A DNA stretch of 64,000 bases from an uncultured Flavobacteriaceae bacterium. Its GTDB lineage: Bacteria; Bacteroidota; Bacteroidia; Flavobacteriales; Flavobacteriaceae. The notes beneath the pieces are model-generated. The model saw nothing but the letters and a program-made list of their open reading frames with translations. It did not search any database and had not been told where the DNA came from. The stretch covers positions 20,813-84,812 of the forward strand of contig CANNAN010000016.1 in the NCBI GenBank assembly GCA_947502635.1. Direction: 5' to 3'. The translations under genes and the position numbers were made by a program. This document shows, piece by piece, positions 38,988 through 48,078 of this stretch (position 1 is its first letter; each line of letters begins with the position of its first letter).

Positions 38988-39422
38988 CTTCACAAATTCA
39001 TTAAACCAGTTAAAATGGGTTCTAACATCCCCAATATTACACTTGTTAATCATAAAAATGTAGAAGTCGCTATGGGTTGAATCGTAGACATCCCTAGTGT
39101 TATAAGTTTTTGGTCTCATACATATCATGACCATTTTAGAGGCAGTCATAAAGAACTAAAGAAGCTAAAAACAAAGTATCCTGAGGTCATATTAATTACC
39201 ATTGATATTGATGACTATGAATTAGATAAGCCTGAAAAATAGCTGAAAAGAAATAGGTTTTCTTGGAAAAATGAATATGTGAAAGAGACCGATAAGACTT
39301 TAGCTACACACCCAATAATAAAAGCCACAATAGTTGACCAAAATAGAAAAGTAGTAAATAATAGTATGAATATTTTTTCTGTAAAATTTGAGAAATAGCT
39401 TTTAGGTTTAATAAATCAATAA
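38988..39422 (+). pseudogene. Dead partial copy of the 37094-38512 gene
   Basis: This copies the last 140 or so codons of the CxxC-less thioredoxin-like gene. It has in-frame stops TGA (39078-39080), TAG (39240-39242) and TAG (39396-39398). It also has a one-base deletion at its start and a 12-base deletion near 39279. There is no promoter, start or signal sequence. By eye it is about 93% identical to its parent over some 265 bases. Confidence 0.85.
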
Positions 39423-39833
39423 TTATTTAATAGCTAAAGTATAAGATTTAGAAGTATTATCTGAGCATAAAGGGCCATTATCCCTTCCAAATTCATTATA
39501 GTGAGGTGTCACTTCTAAGTAAACGTCAATAGTAAACCGCCCAGATTCAGTTGGAACTCCTTTAAAAACAACTTCTCTACGTCTATTATAGAATACTTCG
39601 ACCCCTCTTGGTAATTTACCCGTAACATCAAAATAATAATCGTAATCATTATCATTAACTTCATTTTTAATCTCAGCAGTAATAGTTTCAGAATAATATT
39701 CATCAACAAATCCAATAGCTAAGGTTTTAGCATGTAATTCTGGTCTTACATTAATAATACAATCTAATACATCATCACAACCACTTAAAGAAAAAAAAGG
39801 AATTAAAAGAATTATAGGTAAATATCGTTTCAT
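39423..39833 (-). CDS. Small lipoprotein B of a duplicated pair
   Basis: The 136-residue product begins MKRYLPIILLIPFFSLSGC (lipobox SGC, Cys19), nearly identical to copy A in the signal peptide. The mature part is about 50-55% identical to A by eye. It keeps GFV.EYYSETITAEIK, KLPRGVEV, FKGVPTESGRFTIDVYLEV and LCSDNTSKSYTLAIK. A short insertion (EVNDNDYDYYFDV) and a different stretch before LCSD set it apart. The fold looks Ig-like. It lies one base after the stop of the dead gene copy, the same arrangement as in unit A. Confidence 0.75.
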   Translation of the reverse strand: MKRYLPIILLIPFFSLSGCDDVLDCIINVRPELHAKTLAIGFVDEYYSETITAEIKNEVNDNDYDYYFDVTGKLPRGVEVFYNRRREVVFKGVPTESGRFTIDVYLEVTPHYNEFGRDNGPLCSDNTSKSYTLAIK

Positions 39834-39881
39834 AATTTTAAGTTTAAAACAATAATTATCAAATAATATGCCGAAAATATT

Positions 39882-40685
39882 TTAAAGCTTATAATGATTC
39901 ATTAACAACTTTTCATAAACCTTATCTGGTAATATCCGCTTTAAAACAATTGAGAATTTTTGCATAAACTCTCCTACTTTATAATGCACTTTCGGATTAT
40001 TTGTATTTATAATTTTATACACAGCTTCTGCCATTAGGTTTGGATTACTTCCATTATCTACATGCGCATCCATTAAACTTAATGTATCTCCATATGGTTT
40101 TTTATAAGGAGACGTTTCAAGAAGTGGCGCATGGTAACGTCCTGCAGCTATATTTGTCGCAAAATCACCAGGAGCAACGTTGGTCATATTTATATTAAAA
40201 CCTTTAAGTTCCATTCTAAAAGCCTCTGTTAAAAGCTCGAAAGCTCCTTTGCTTGCACTATAAATACCTCGATAAGGCAAACCCATATAACCTGCTATAG
40301 AGGTTATATTTATAATTAATCCAGATTGTTGCTCACGCATTTGCGGCAATACAGCTTTAATAACATTTATGGGGCCAAAAAAATTAGTCTCAAAATTGTT
40401 CTTAATTTCCGCCTCTGGTATTTCTTCAATAGGTCCTGTAATACCAGCTCCTGCATTGTTGATAACAACATCCAGCCTACCCTCCTTATCTATAATAGTG
40501 TTAACTGTATTTACTATGGTATCTTTTTCTTTAACATCCAATGCTAAAATAGGGAACTTACTATCTTTATATTTATCGGGGTTTCTGCTGGTACCATAAA
40601 CTATAAAGTTTTTTTGGATTAAATAGTCTCCTATAGATTTTCCAATTCCTGAGGAACCGCCTGTAATTAAAACGACTTTTGACAT
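39882..40685 (-). CDS. Short-chain dehydrogenase/reductase
   Basis: Classical SDR enzymes reduce or oxidise carbonyl/hydroxyl substrates with NAD(P). The 267-residue product has the cofactor motif TGGSSGIG (8-15), NNAG (76-79), the catalytic Ser in NITSIAG near 129, and YSASK with Tyr142 and Lys146. The basic residues after strand 2 (GTSRNPDKYK) favour NADP(H). The C-terminal 40 residues include a hydrophobic/basic helix (VGEFMQKFSIVLKRILP), as in membrane-associated lipid or retinol-type SDRs. The substrate is unknown. Confidence 0.9.
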   Translation of the reverse strand: MSKVVLITGGSSGIGKSIGDYLIQKNFIVYGTSRNPDKYKDSKFPILALDVKEKDTIVNTVNTIIDKEGRLDVVINNAGAGITGPIEEIPEAEIKNNFETNFFGPINVIKAVLPQMREQQSGLIINITSIAGYMGLPYRGIYSASKGAFELLTEAFRMELKGFNINMTNVAPGDFATNIAAGRYHAPLLETSPYKKPYGDTLSLMDAHVDNGSNPNLMAEAVYKIINTNNPKVHYKVGEFMQKFSIVLKRILPDKVYEKLLMNHYKL

Positions 40686-40704
40686 GTTTTTTTAAATAGA
40701 GTGC

Positions 40705-40712
40705 CAAAAATA
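40705..40712 (-). promoter_or_regulatory. SDR promoter -7 element
   Basis: On the minus strand this reads TATTTTTG, 20 bases before the SDR start. No -33 TTG is seen. Confidence 0.5.
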
Positions 40713-40868
40713 CAATTAAAATTAAAAGATTCCCATCTTCATGGTTACTCATTGTAGATCAATACGAAAAATTCCATGCGATTCATATTATTTCAAAAAG
40801 AGCATATAGTTTGCATTAAAAATAATAGTTTAAATCATATCATTTTATGTAAACAATATATTTTTCTA

Positions 40869-43271
40869 TTATTTCTCTAATTCGAATTGATCATTTTTAA
40901 TCTTAAATTTAAAGAATAAATCATCCATTTTACTGGTGTGATCCTCTGTATAATGCCTTTCATTTACAGCGATATAAAAACTTTGATCTGGTATGTTGAA
41001 TGAAATGACCAATTCATCCATTAAGGGATCAGAAGCAATGGCGTAAATTTCATATCCTCCTTCGTTATCTTCATATTCTTCATATATGTATTCGTCGTAC
41101 TCTTCACTCTCTTTTTCTACAGGTTTTTTAATAGGCAGCTTTATTTTTTTGGAATAAGCCAATTTTAAAGAGTTTTTAAAAACATTTATATTTAAGTCCA
41201 TAATAAAATCTACTATGTAAGGCAGGAGGTAATCATGATATCTGCCTTTAAATCCTAAGACGTCTATATTTTCCTTAAACTTTGTTTGCAAAGATTGAAT
41301 AATCTTATAGGCATTGTCTACTCTTTCTTTTTCTAGCTCTTTTATTAAAGCGCCATTCTTTTCCTCTATTTCATTAATCTCAATTTTTTTAGCCCCATCT
41401 GGATGATACCATTCTTTTTTAGAAAAATAATATGATAAATACTGATTTTTAAAAACATATCCCTTGCGTGCAAAAATTTCATTACGCAATATCCCAAGTT
41501 GTTCTTTGGTTCGTCTTGCGAGTTGTTGTTTTGTTAGTAGTGAACTTAACATTTGGCTGTACTTGTCATTAATAAGATCTTCTATACGCGGATGGTAAGC
41601 ATTTGTATAGAATACCGAGTTATTCCTATTGTCCTTATCTTCTAAAAACGGTAGAGATAGTGCACTAAAATCCGATAGATTTGGGTTTTTGAATATTCTC
41701 ATTCTTCCTCTAATTTCTTTAAGGTTCTCTAAACCTTGCAAATTTTGGATTGGGTTTGTATTTATATTGATGTTACCCGCTTTTTCTAATGAGTGTAATC
41801 CCTTTAAGTTTAGTAGAGAAGCATTATTGCATATCGCTATACTTGGAATGTCATTTAACCCTTCTAACCCCATGAGGTTTTCAAGATTTTCATTCTTTGA
41901 AATGGTTATGTCTCTTTTGACCGATTTTAAAGTTTTTAATGCTCTAATATTTTGAAGGCTAGAATTGTTTAAAATTATTAATTTTTCCAAAGTTCCAAGG
42001 TTTCCAAAGCCATCTAGATGTATTAAGTTTTGGTTATTGGCAATACGGAGAATGCTTTCTACATTTTCTAAACTCTCGAATCCCAGTATTGTTGTTAAAG
42101 AACTATTGTCCTCCATTTCCAATACTCCTCCAATTGTCTTTAGATTATTGAGTCCATAGATGCCTGTAAGCTTTTGATTTTCATTAATTTTTGTCCAAAC
42201 CTTTATATTAGTCACATTATTAAGTCCATCCAACCGATCAAGGGAAGCATTATTTGTTATATTTAAGTAACCTATTGTTGCTAATGCACTAAATGCTTCT
42301 TTTAAACTTTGCAATTTTGGGTTTCCATCGATTAGTAATTTTCCCTTTATTTCTTTTAGTGCATTCAACCCATTTATCTGGGTTAGATTTTCATTGTTCG
42401 TTATTTTTACATCTAAAGGGATATTTTTTATTCCTTCTAAACCATTTATACCTGTCATTGCATAATTGGACGAAACTGCTATCCGTTCAACAGTAGCTAA
42501 GCTATTTAACCCTTCTAAATCGATGAGAGCACTATTGTTTTCAATAATTAGCCATTCGGCATCTTTAAGTTGTCCTAACCCTATTATTTTTTTAAGGTTT
42601 GAGTTATGCGAGATTACAAGTTCGTCTTTTATAACAGATAGGTTTTCGAGTCCTTTTAAATTGCTTAATCCAGAGTTATTTTTTATATACAAACTTTGCA
42701 CCTCTTTTATACGATCTAAACCAAAAAGACTTGTTAAAGATGGGTTATAAACTATTTGCAATGTCCCATTTAATGATGTTATTTTAGATAAAGCACTAAT
42801 ATCTTTCAAAGCAACGTTCTTAATTATTAAAACCTCACCATCTGTAACAAACGTTAGATTATGAATGCCTTTTAAATTTTTTAAAAGTGGGTTTCCTGAT
42901 ATGTTTAACCTACCAACACGAGTAAGACTTTTTAAAGATTGAATACCTTTTAGTTTTTTGTTTTTTCTTATGAAAAGTGTACCATCAACCCTTACAAGAT
43001 TTTCTAACCCTTTAAATGATTGTATAAAATCATTTCCAATATCTAAATCTCCATGCACTGATTTTAGAAGTTTTAATACGGTAAGATCAGTAAGGTTAAG
43101 CTCGGTATCATTAATAATGATACTACCTGTTACCTCTGTAAATTGTTCATTTTCAAATTTCTTAAAATCCTTTGAGTATAGATTTCCTTTCCACTCCTTG
43201 TTTTGCTGAGCTAAAACATTTGTTGCTGTAAACAACACTATTAAAAAGGCTACCAATGAATTATGATACAT
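40869..43271 (-). CDS. Secreted L-domain/LRR-like repeat protein with YARHG domain
   Basis: The 800-residue product has a signal peptide (ends TNVLAQ). Residues about 45-540 are some 20 repeats of 22-26 residues with the pattern LxxLxxIxGxLxIxxNxxLxxLxGL. This is like the receptor L-domain solenoid rather than classical LRR. A YARHG domain follows at about 610-650 (LRNEIFARKGYVFKNQYLSYYFSKKEWYHP). The remaining 150 residues include an acidic stretch (EYDEYIYEEYEDNEGGYE). YARHG is an extracellular domain of unknown function, usually with lipoprotein or peptidase partners. No sorting domain of the T9SS was found at the C-terminus. A role in surface binding is inferred. Confidence 0.85.
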   Translation of the reverse strand: MYHNSLVAFLIVLFTATNVLAQQNKEWKGNLYSKDFKKFENEQFTEVTGSIIINDTELNLTDLTVLKLLKSVHGDLDIGNDFIQSFKGLENLVRVDGTLFIRKNKKLKGIQSLKSLTRVGRLNISGNPLLKNLKGIHNLTFVTDGEVLIIKNVALKDISALSKITSLNGTLQIVYNPSLTSLFGLDRIKEVQSLYIKNNSGLSNLKGLENLSVIKDELVISHNSNLKKIIGLGQLKDAEWLIIENNSALIDLEGLNSLATVERIAVSSNYAMTGINGLEGIKNIPLDVKITNNENLTQINGLNALKEIKGKLLIDGNPKLQSLKEAFSALATIGYLNITNNASLDRLDGLNNVTNIKVWTKINENQKLTGIYGLNNLKTIGGVLEMEDNSSLTTILGFESLENVESILRIANNQNLIHLDGFGNLGTLEKLIILNNSSLQNIRALKTLKSVKRDITISKNENLENLMGLEGLNDIPSIAICNNASLLNLKGLHSLEKAGNININTNPIQNLQGLENLKEIRGRMRIFKNPNLSDFSALSLPFLEDKDNRNNSVFYTNAYHPRIEDLINDKYSQMLSSLLTKQQLARRTKEQLGILRNEIFARKGYVFKNQYLSYYFSKKEWYHPDGAKKIEINEIEEKNGALIKELEKERVDNAYKIIQSLQTKFKENIDVLGFKGRYHDYLLPYIVDFIMDLNINVFKNSLKLAYSKKIKLPIKKPVEKESEEYDEYIYEEYEDNEGGYEIYAIASDPLMDELVISFNIPDQSFYIAVNERHYTEDHTSKMDDLFFKFKIKNDQFELEK

Positions 43272-43303
43272 AGTAGGTTTTATTATTGGTTATTGAAACA
43301 TGC

Positions 43304-43311
43304 CAAAAGTA
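43304..43311 (-). promoter_or_regulatory. L-domain gene -7 element
   Basis: On the minus strand this reads TACTTTTG, 32 bases before the ATG. No TTG was found at the best -33 spacing. Confidence 0.5.
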
Positions 43312-43512
43312 TAAAAGATGTCACAATTTATCTACACCGTTTTCAGTGAAAATTATTACCAAAATTTATTATGAATGCAAATGATAATTTTACTAAAAGA
43401 AATTTTTCATGATAATTCCTTATCGACATTCTATTAAGTAATGAAAAATTGAAGTTTATGGAAAGCAATAATCCTGATTCGCCAAAGCTTTCAAGATTTA
43501 AATTTATTGTAC

Positions 43513-43614
43513 AAAAAAAGGCAAGCTACCTACATCACACCGCTACGACCATTTACCTTTGCTTCGTTCCCGACCTGGAGGATTCAACAGGAGCTGGTTG
43601 TGTAGGACTTGCCG
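43513..43614 (-). ncRNA. ffs: Signal recognition particle RNA (bacterial small type, 4.5S)
   Basis: On the minus strand the RNA begins GGCAAG(U)CCUACAC and ends GUGUGAUGUAGG...CUUGCC, so the two ends pair. The middle carries the hallmark SRP domain IV loop CAGGUCGGGAACGAAGCA, bound by Ffh. The 3' end runs directly into seven U, a terminator made by the closing stem. Length of about 100 bases is right for the short bacterial type without an Alu domain. Apparent protein reading frames across this stretch on the + strand are not genes. Confidence 0.92.
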
Positions 43615-43618
43615 AGTG

Positions 43619-43626
43619 CAAAGATA
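43619..43626 (-). promoter_or_regulatory. SRP RNA promoter -7 element
   Basis: On the minus strand this reads TATCTTTG, placed about six bases before the first base of the predicted RNA. That is the expected distance from the -7 element to the start of transcription. Confidence 0.75.
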
Positions 43627-43702
43627 CAATCTTTTAAAATTTTCACAATGATTTTTTAAACTGATTTTAAATAAATATCTTGCTTCAAATTAAAAATCAA
43701 CA

Positions 43703-44737
43703 ATGAATACATTCAAATATCTCTTAATCATATTTTTAGGTGGATTAATTATTTCTTGCGGCTCTAATTCTGGCAAAAAGAAAAGTGCTTTTTCTATTAA
43801 AACGAATGCTAATAAAGGGGATATTTCTAATAATGAAGCTTTATTACTGTCTTTAGAGAACAAAAAAAATCATACTATAGATTCTGTCTCATATACTCTG
43901 GACGGTATTAAGGTTAGTGAAACCGTTCCTTTAAATGATTTTAAATTAGGAAAACAAACTATTGAAGCTATTGTATACTTTAATAATGAAAAAGAAACGG
44001 TTAGTACTACTGTTACTATATTAAATAATACCCCCCCAAAAGTTTATAATTATAAAATTATAAATGAATATCCGCACGATATTACTTCATACACCCAAGG
44101 CATTGAGTTTTTTAACGATACACTTTATGAGAGTACAGGACAATATAAAAATTCTAAACTCAGAAAAACGGATTACAAAACGGGAAAAATTATCAAAAAC
44201 ATTGATTTAGTTGATGAATATTTTGGAGAAGGACTCACCATACTAAATGATAAAATATATCAATTAACATGGAAAGAAGACATTGGTCTTGTTTACGATG
44301 TTAATTCATTTAATAAAATAAGTAGTTTCAAATACGGAAACAGTAAAGAAGGTTGGGGATTGTGCAATAACGAAAATACGATTTATAAAAGTGATGGTAC
44401 AGAAAAAATATGGCTTTTAAACCCAGAAACTTTAGTTGAAGAATCAAATATTCAAGTGTATACCAATAAAGGAAAAATTGTGGGTATCAATGAAATGGAA
44501 TGGATTGACGGAAAGATATATGCCAATCGTTATCAAAAAGATGGGGTTGCTATTATTAATCCCAAAAATGGAGCTGTTATTGCTGTTATTAATTTTTCTC
44601 CTCTTAAAAAACGTGTCACTCAGCATGAAAAATTGGATGTTCTTAATGGTATTGCTTATAATTCAAAAACCAATACTATTTTTGTAACAGGAAAGCATTG
44701 GGATAAATTATTTGAAGTAGAGATTATTGAAAAGTAG
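43703..44737 (+). CDS. Glutaminyl-peptide cyclotransferase-like lipoprotein
   Basis: Glutamine cyclotransferases convert N-terminal Gln of peptides to pyroglutamate. The 344-residue protein has a lipobox IISC (Cys19). A short Ig-like segment covers about 25-110. A five-bladed propeller of the plant/bacterial-type cyclase family then begins with YPHDITSYTQGIEF (about 122-135). ESTGQYKNSKLRKTD, GEGLTIL and NEMEWIDGKIYANRYQKD follow, and KHWDKLFEVEII ends the domain. In this phylum, pyroglutamate capping of mature lipoprotein and secreted-protein ends is common, so a role in processing periplasmic proteins is likely; that is family knowledge. Confidence 0.9.
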   Translation: MNTFKYLLIIFLGGLIISCGSNSGKKKSAFSIKTNANKGDISNNEALLLSLENKKNHTIDSVSYTLDGIKVSETVPLNDFKLGKQTIEAIVYFNNEKETVSTTVTILNNTPPKVYNYKIINEYPHDITSYTQGIEFFNDTLYESTGQYKNSKLRKTDYKTGKIIKNIDLVDEYFGEGLTILNDKIYQLTWKEDIGLVYDVNSFNKISSFKYGNSKEGWGLCNNENTIYKSDGTEKIWLLNPETLVEESNIQVYTNKGKIVGINEMEWIDGKIYANRYQKDGVAIINPKNGAVIAVINFSPLKKRVTQHEKLDVLNGIAYNSKTNTIFVTGKHWDKLFEVEIIEK

Positions 44738-44834
44738 AATCCTAATCTAAGAAACATTGCTTTATTTTACTTGTATATGTAATTTCTCCTTACAATAAAA
44801 TGACTTAAAGTACAAAATGAGAGATATCACACCC

Positions 44835-46073
44835 TTAAGAAACCTCTTGTCCTTTTAGATACACTTTTTCTATTTGATTCGTTCCAAACGCATATGGAAT
44901 AAACCCATAAGAATTAATTGGTTTAGTAAGAATCAAATTAGCTAGTTTTCCTTTAGTTATGGAACCAACTTTAGCATTTAAACCCATGGCATAAGCCCCA
45001 TTTATAGTAGCAGCGTTAATAGCTTCTTCTGGTGTCATTTTCATCTTTATACACGCTGTAGAAACCACAAAGTTCATATTTCCAGAAGGTGTTGAACCAG
45101 GATTATAATCGGTCGCTAATGCCAAAGGGAGTCCACTATCAATCATCTTTCGAGCTGGCGTGTATGGTATACTTAAAAAATAAGAGCAACTTGGTAAAGA
45201 TACAGGCATAGTATTCGTATTTTTTAGAATTTCAATATCTTCATCTCGCATCTCTTCTAAATGATCTACGGATAAAGCATGGTACTTTACGCCTACTTGC
45301 ACACCTCCTATCGCCGTAAATTGATTCACATGAATTTTTGGTATCAACCCATATTTTTTTCCAGCTTCCAGAATTAATGCTGTGTCTGCAACAGAAAAGT
45401 AACCTGTCTCACAAAAAACATCAATATATTCTGCTAAGTTTTCCTCTGCAATTTTTGGAAGCACTTCATCAATTAACAGTTTTAAATACGCATCCTTATT
45501 TTTTTTATATTCTAAAGGAACCGCATGTGCGCCTAAAAAAGTGGCTTTAATAGCAATAGGGCTATTTTCTTTTAAGCGTTTAATAACACGAAGCATTTTT
45601 AATTCAGATTCTAAGGTTAAACCATACCCTGATTTAATTTCAATAGCGCCTGTTCCTAATTGAATAACCTCATCTAAACGCACTTTACTTTGTTGATATA
45701 AAGCTTCCTCTGAGGTTTCTTGTAATTTTTTAGCTGAATTTAAAATTCCACCACCATTAGCTGCAATGGCCTCATAGGACAGTCCTTTTATTCTATCTAC
45801 AAATTCACCTTCACGGTTTCCTGCATAGACAATATGCGTATGGGAATCACACCAAGACGGCAATATCATCTTTCCTGTGGCATCTATTATTTCAGGAAAA
45901 ACCGTTTTAGGGCAATCTTCCATACTCCCAAAATCGGAAATCAATCCATTATCTATAACTAAAAAAGCATTTTTAATCGTAGGCAATTCACGCATTTTTT
46001 TACCAGACACAAATGGAATGGGCTCTGTACGCACTTGAATAAGCTCTTTTATATTTTTGAATAAAGTAGTCAT
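44835..46073 (-). CDS. hutI: Imidazolonepropionase
   Basis: HutI opens the imidazolone ring to give N-formimidoyl-L-glutamate, the third step of histidine breakdown. The 412-residue amidohydrolase has the metal motif DSHTHIVYAG near 73-82, GGGILNS near 110, a later metal His in FLGAHAVPLEY (about 187), and the conserved ALATDYNPGSTP near 325. The ATG overlaps the hutU stop by one base (TAATG), so translation is coupled. It is the last gene of hutHUI. Confidence 0.97.
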   Translation of the reverse strand: MTTLFKNIKELIQVRTEPIPFVSGKKMRELPTIKNAFLVIDNGLISDFGSMEDCPKTVFPEIIDATGKMILPSWCDSHTHIVYAGNREGEFVDRIKGLSYEAIAANGGGILNSAKKLQETSEEALYQQSKVRLDEVIQLGTGAIEIKSGYGLTLESELKMLRVIKRLKENSPIAIKATFLGAHAVPLEYKKNKDAYLKLLIDEVLPKIAEENLAEYIDVFCETGYFSVADTALILEAGKKYGLIPKIHVNQFTAIGGVQVGVKYHALSVDHLEEMRDEDIEILKNTNTMPVSLPSCSYFLSIPYTPARKMIDSGLPLALATDYNPGSTPSGNMNFVVSTACIKMKMTPEEAINAATINGAYAMGLNAKVGSITKGKLANLILTKPINSYGFIPYAFGTNQIEKVYLKGQEVS

Positions 46074-48070
46074 TAAAATAAATTATTAAGTAGGTTGTCT
46101 TCTACTAAATTAGGAATCGGTACTCTTAAATGGGGCGTTCTTTCCATTTCTCGCTTTATTGCAAAGATAGCTTCATTATTTCTAGCCCAACTTCTACGAG
46201 CAATTCCGTTGTTTACATCATAAAATAACATGCTTTTTAAACGAGCTTCTGCTTCTGGTGTACCATCTAGCAACATCCCAAAACCACCATTAACAACCTC
46301 GCCCCAACCAACACCACCACCATTATGTATGGATACCCACGTCGCACCTCTAAAACTATCACCAATGACATTGTGAATAGCCATATCTGCGGTAAACTTA
46401 CTACCATCGTAAATATTAGATGTTTCTCTAAATGGAGAATCTGTTCCGCTTACATCATGATGATCTCTTCCTAAAACGACAGCACCAATTTTACCTGCTG
46501 CAATCGCATTGTTAAATCCTTCAGCAATTTTAGCACGTCCTTCTGCATCTGCATATAAGATGCGTGCTTGTGATCCTACCACCATTTTATTATTTTTTGC
46601 ATTTTTAATCCAGGTAATATTATCCTGCATTTGCAATTGAATTTCTTCAGGTGCATTTTCCATCATGCCTTGTAAAATGTTTGCTGCGATAGTATCTGTT
46701 ATATCTAAATCTTCTGATTTCCCAGAAGTACAAACCCAACGAAACGGGCCAAAGCCATAATCAAAACACATAGGTCCCAAAATGTCTTGTACATAAGATG
46801 GGTATTTAAAATCAATACCATTTTCTGCCATTACCTCTGCTCCTGCTCTGGACGATTCTAATAAAAAGGCATTACCATAATCAAAAAAATAAGTTCCTTT
46901 TTTAGTATGTTTATTTATTGCTGAGGCATGTCTTCGTAATGTTGCTTGTACTTTTTCTTTAAATAATTCTGGTGCTTCACGAATTAATCGATTTGATTCC
47001 TCGTATGAAATATCGGCTGGGTAATAACCGCCTGTCCAAGGAATATGCAATGAGGTTTGATCTGAACCTACATGAATGAATATATTTTCTTCATCAAAAC
47101 GTTCCCAAACCTCAACGACATTACCAATAAAAGCTATAGAAACAATCTCTTTATTTGTTTGCGCTTCTTGTACTCTAATAATTAGATCATCCATATTGTT
47201 AATCAATACATCTACCCAGCCTTGCTCATAACGTTTGGTTGCTGCTTTCGGATTCACTTCTGCACAAACAGTAATACAACCAGCAATGTTTCCTGCTTTT
47301 GGTTGTGCGCCGCTCATGCCTCCTAATCCAGCCGTTAAAAATATCTTTCCTTTTGAATCGTCTCCTTTTTGTAAAATTTTACGGAAAGCATTCATAACTG
47401 TAATGGTTGTTCCGTGTACAATCCCCTGTGGTCCGATATACATAAATGACCCAGCCGTCATTTGTCCATACTGCGTAACACCTAAGGCATTAAATTTCTC
47501 CCAATCGTCTGGTTGTGAGTAATTAGGTATCATCATACCATTTGTTACAATAACTCTTGGAGCGTTTTTAGAAGAAGGAAATAATCCCATGGGATGCCCT
47601 GAATATAAGTGTAACGTTTGCTCATTTGTCATGGTTGCCAAATAGTGCATCACTAAAAGATACTGTGCCCAATTTTGAAATACAGCGCCATTGCCCCCAT
47701 AAGTAATTAATTCTTCAGGATGTTGAGCCACTACAGGGTCAAGATTATTATGAATCATCAACATAATAGCAGCAGCTTGTGAAGATTTAGCAGGATATTC
47801 TGAAAGTGGTCTTGCATATATTTCATAATCTGGTTTGAACCGATACATGTAAATTCTACCATATGCCTTCAATTCTTCAGCAAATTCAACAGCGAGTTCT
47901 TTATGCCAATCTTTTGGAAAATAACGCAGCGCATTTCTAACGGCTAACCGTTTCTCTTCTATTGATAAAATATCTTTTCGTTTTGGTGCTTTATTTGCAT
48001 CTGACGGGTAGTCTCTTTTATTTGGTAAAATAAGAGGAATCCCTTGTAATATTTGATCTTGAAATGTCAT
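46073..48070 (-). CDS. hutU: Urocanate hydratase
   Basis: HutU hydrates urocanate to 4-imidazolone-5-propanoate with bound NAD+, the second step of histidine breakdown. The 665-residue product is longer than the roughly 555 residues of the E. coli/Pseudomonas type; the extra parts are internal and N-terminal and are typical of the longer form. Motifs include YGGNGAVFQNW, GHPMGLFPS, TAGLGGMSGAQPKA (NAD site) and HNGGGVGWGEVVNGGFGML. It starts eight bases after hutH and overlaps hutI by one base. Confidence 0.97.
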   Translation of the reverse strand: MTFQDQILQGIPLILPNKRDYPSDANKAPKRKDILSIEEKRLAVRNALRYFPKDWHKELAVEFAEELKAYGRIYMYRFKPDYEIYARPLSEYPAKSSQAAAIMLMIHNNLDPVVAQHPEELITYGGNGAVFQNWAQYLLVMHYLATMTNEQTLHLYSGHPMGLFPSSKNAPRVIVTNGMMIPNYSQPDDWEKFNALGVTQYGQMTAGSFMYIGPQGIVHGTTITVMNAFRKILQKGDDSKGKIFLTAGLGGMSGAQPKAGNIAGCITVCAEVNPKAATKRYEQGWVDVLINNMDDLIIRVQEAQTNKEIVSIAFIGNVVEVWERFDEENIFIHVGSDQTSLHIPWTGGYYPADISYEESNRLIREAPELFKEKVQATLRRHASAINKHTKKGTYFFDYGNAFLLESSRAGAEVMAENGIDFKYPSYVQDILGPMCFDYGFGPFRWVCTSGKSEDLDITDTIAANILQGMMENAPEEIQLQMQDNITWIKNAKNNKMVVGSQARILYADAEGRAKIAEGFNNAIAAGKIGAVVLGRDHHDVSGTDSPFRETSNIYDGSKFTADMAIHNVIGDSFRGATWVSIHNGGGVGWGEVVNGGFGMLLDGTPEAEARLKSMLFYDVNNGIARRSWARNNEAIFAIKREMERTPHLRVPIPNLVEDNLLNNLF

Positions 48071-48078
48071 TTCTTTAT

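Larger units (their letters stand above)
38080..39880. repeat. Tandem segmental duplication (two units of about 0.9 kb)
   Basis: Unit A (about 38080-38960) holds the 3' end of the thioredoxin-fold gene plus small lipoprotein A. Unit B (about 38988-39880) holds a dead copy of that 3' end plus lipoprotein B. The order, orientation and the tail after each lipoprotein start (TTATCAAATAATATGCC) are the same in both. The gene-fragment parts are about 93% identical over some 265 bases by eye, while the lipoprotein genes are clearly more diverged. Confidence 0.85.

Noticed and set aside
38913..39149. N-terminal extension of small lipoprotein A
   Set aside because: The extra 79 codons are antisense to the dead gene copy. 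The lipoprotein signal begins cleanly at 38912, and copy B starts at the matching position.
41629..42750. Several + strand frames opposite the L-domain repeats
   Set aside because: Repeated coding sequence produces repeated open antisense frames; none has signals or similarity to a family.
40869..43271. CRISPR-like periodicity
   Set aside because: The roughly 70-base period comes from the protein repeats; units differ too much in DNA and there are no spacers or cas genes.
43449..43637. Short open reading frame (62 codons, + strand)
   Set aside because: It lies across the SRP RNA gene on the other strand; its sequence is fully explained by the conserved RNA loop and closing stem.
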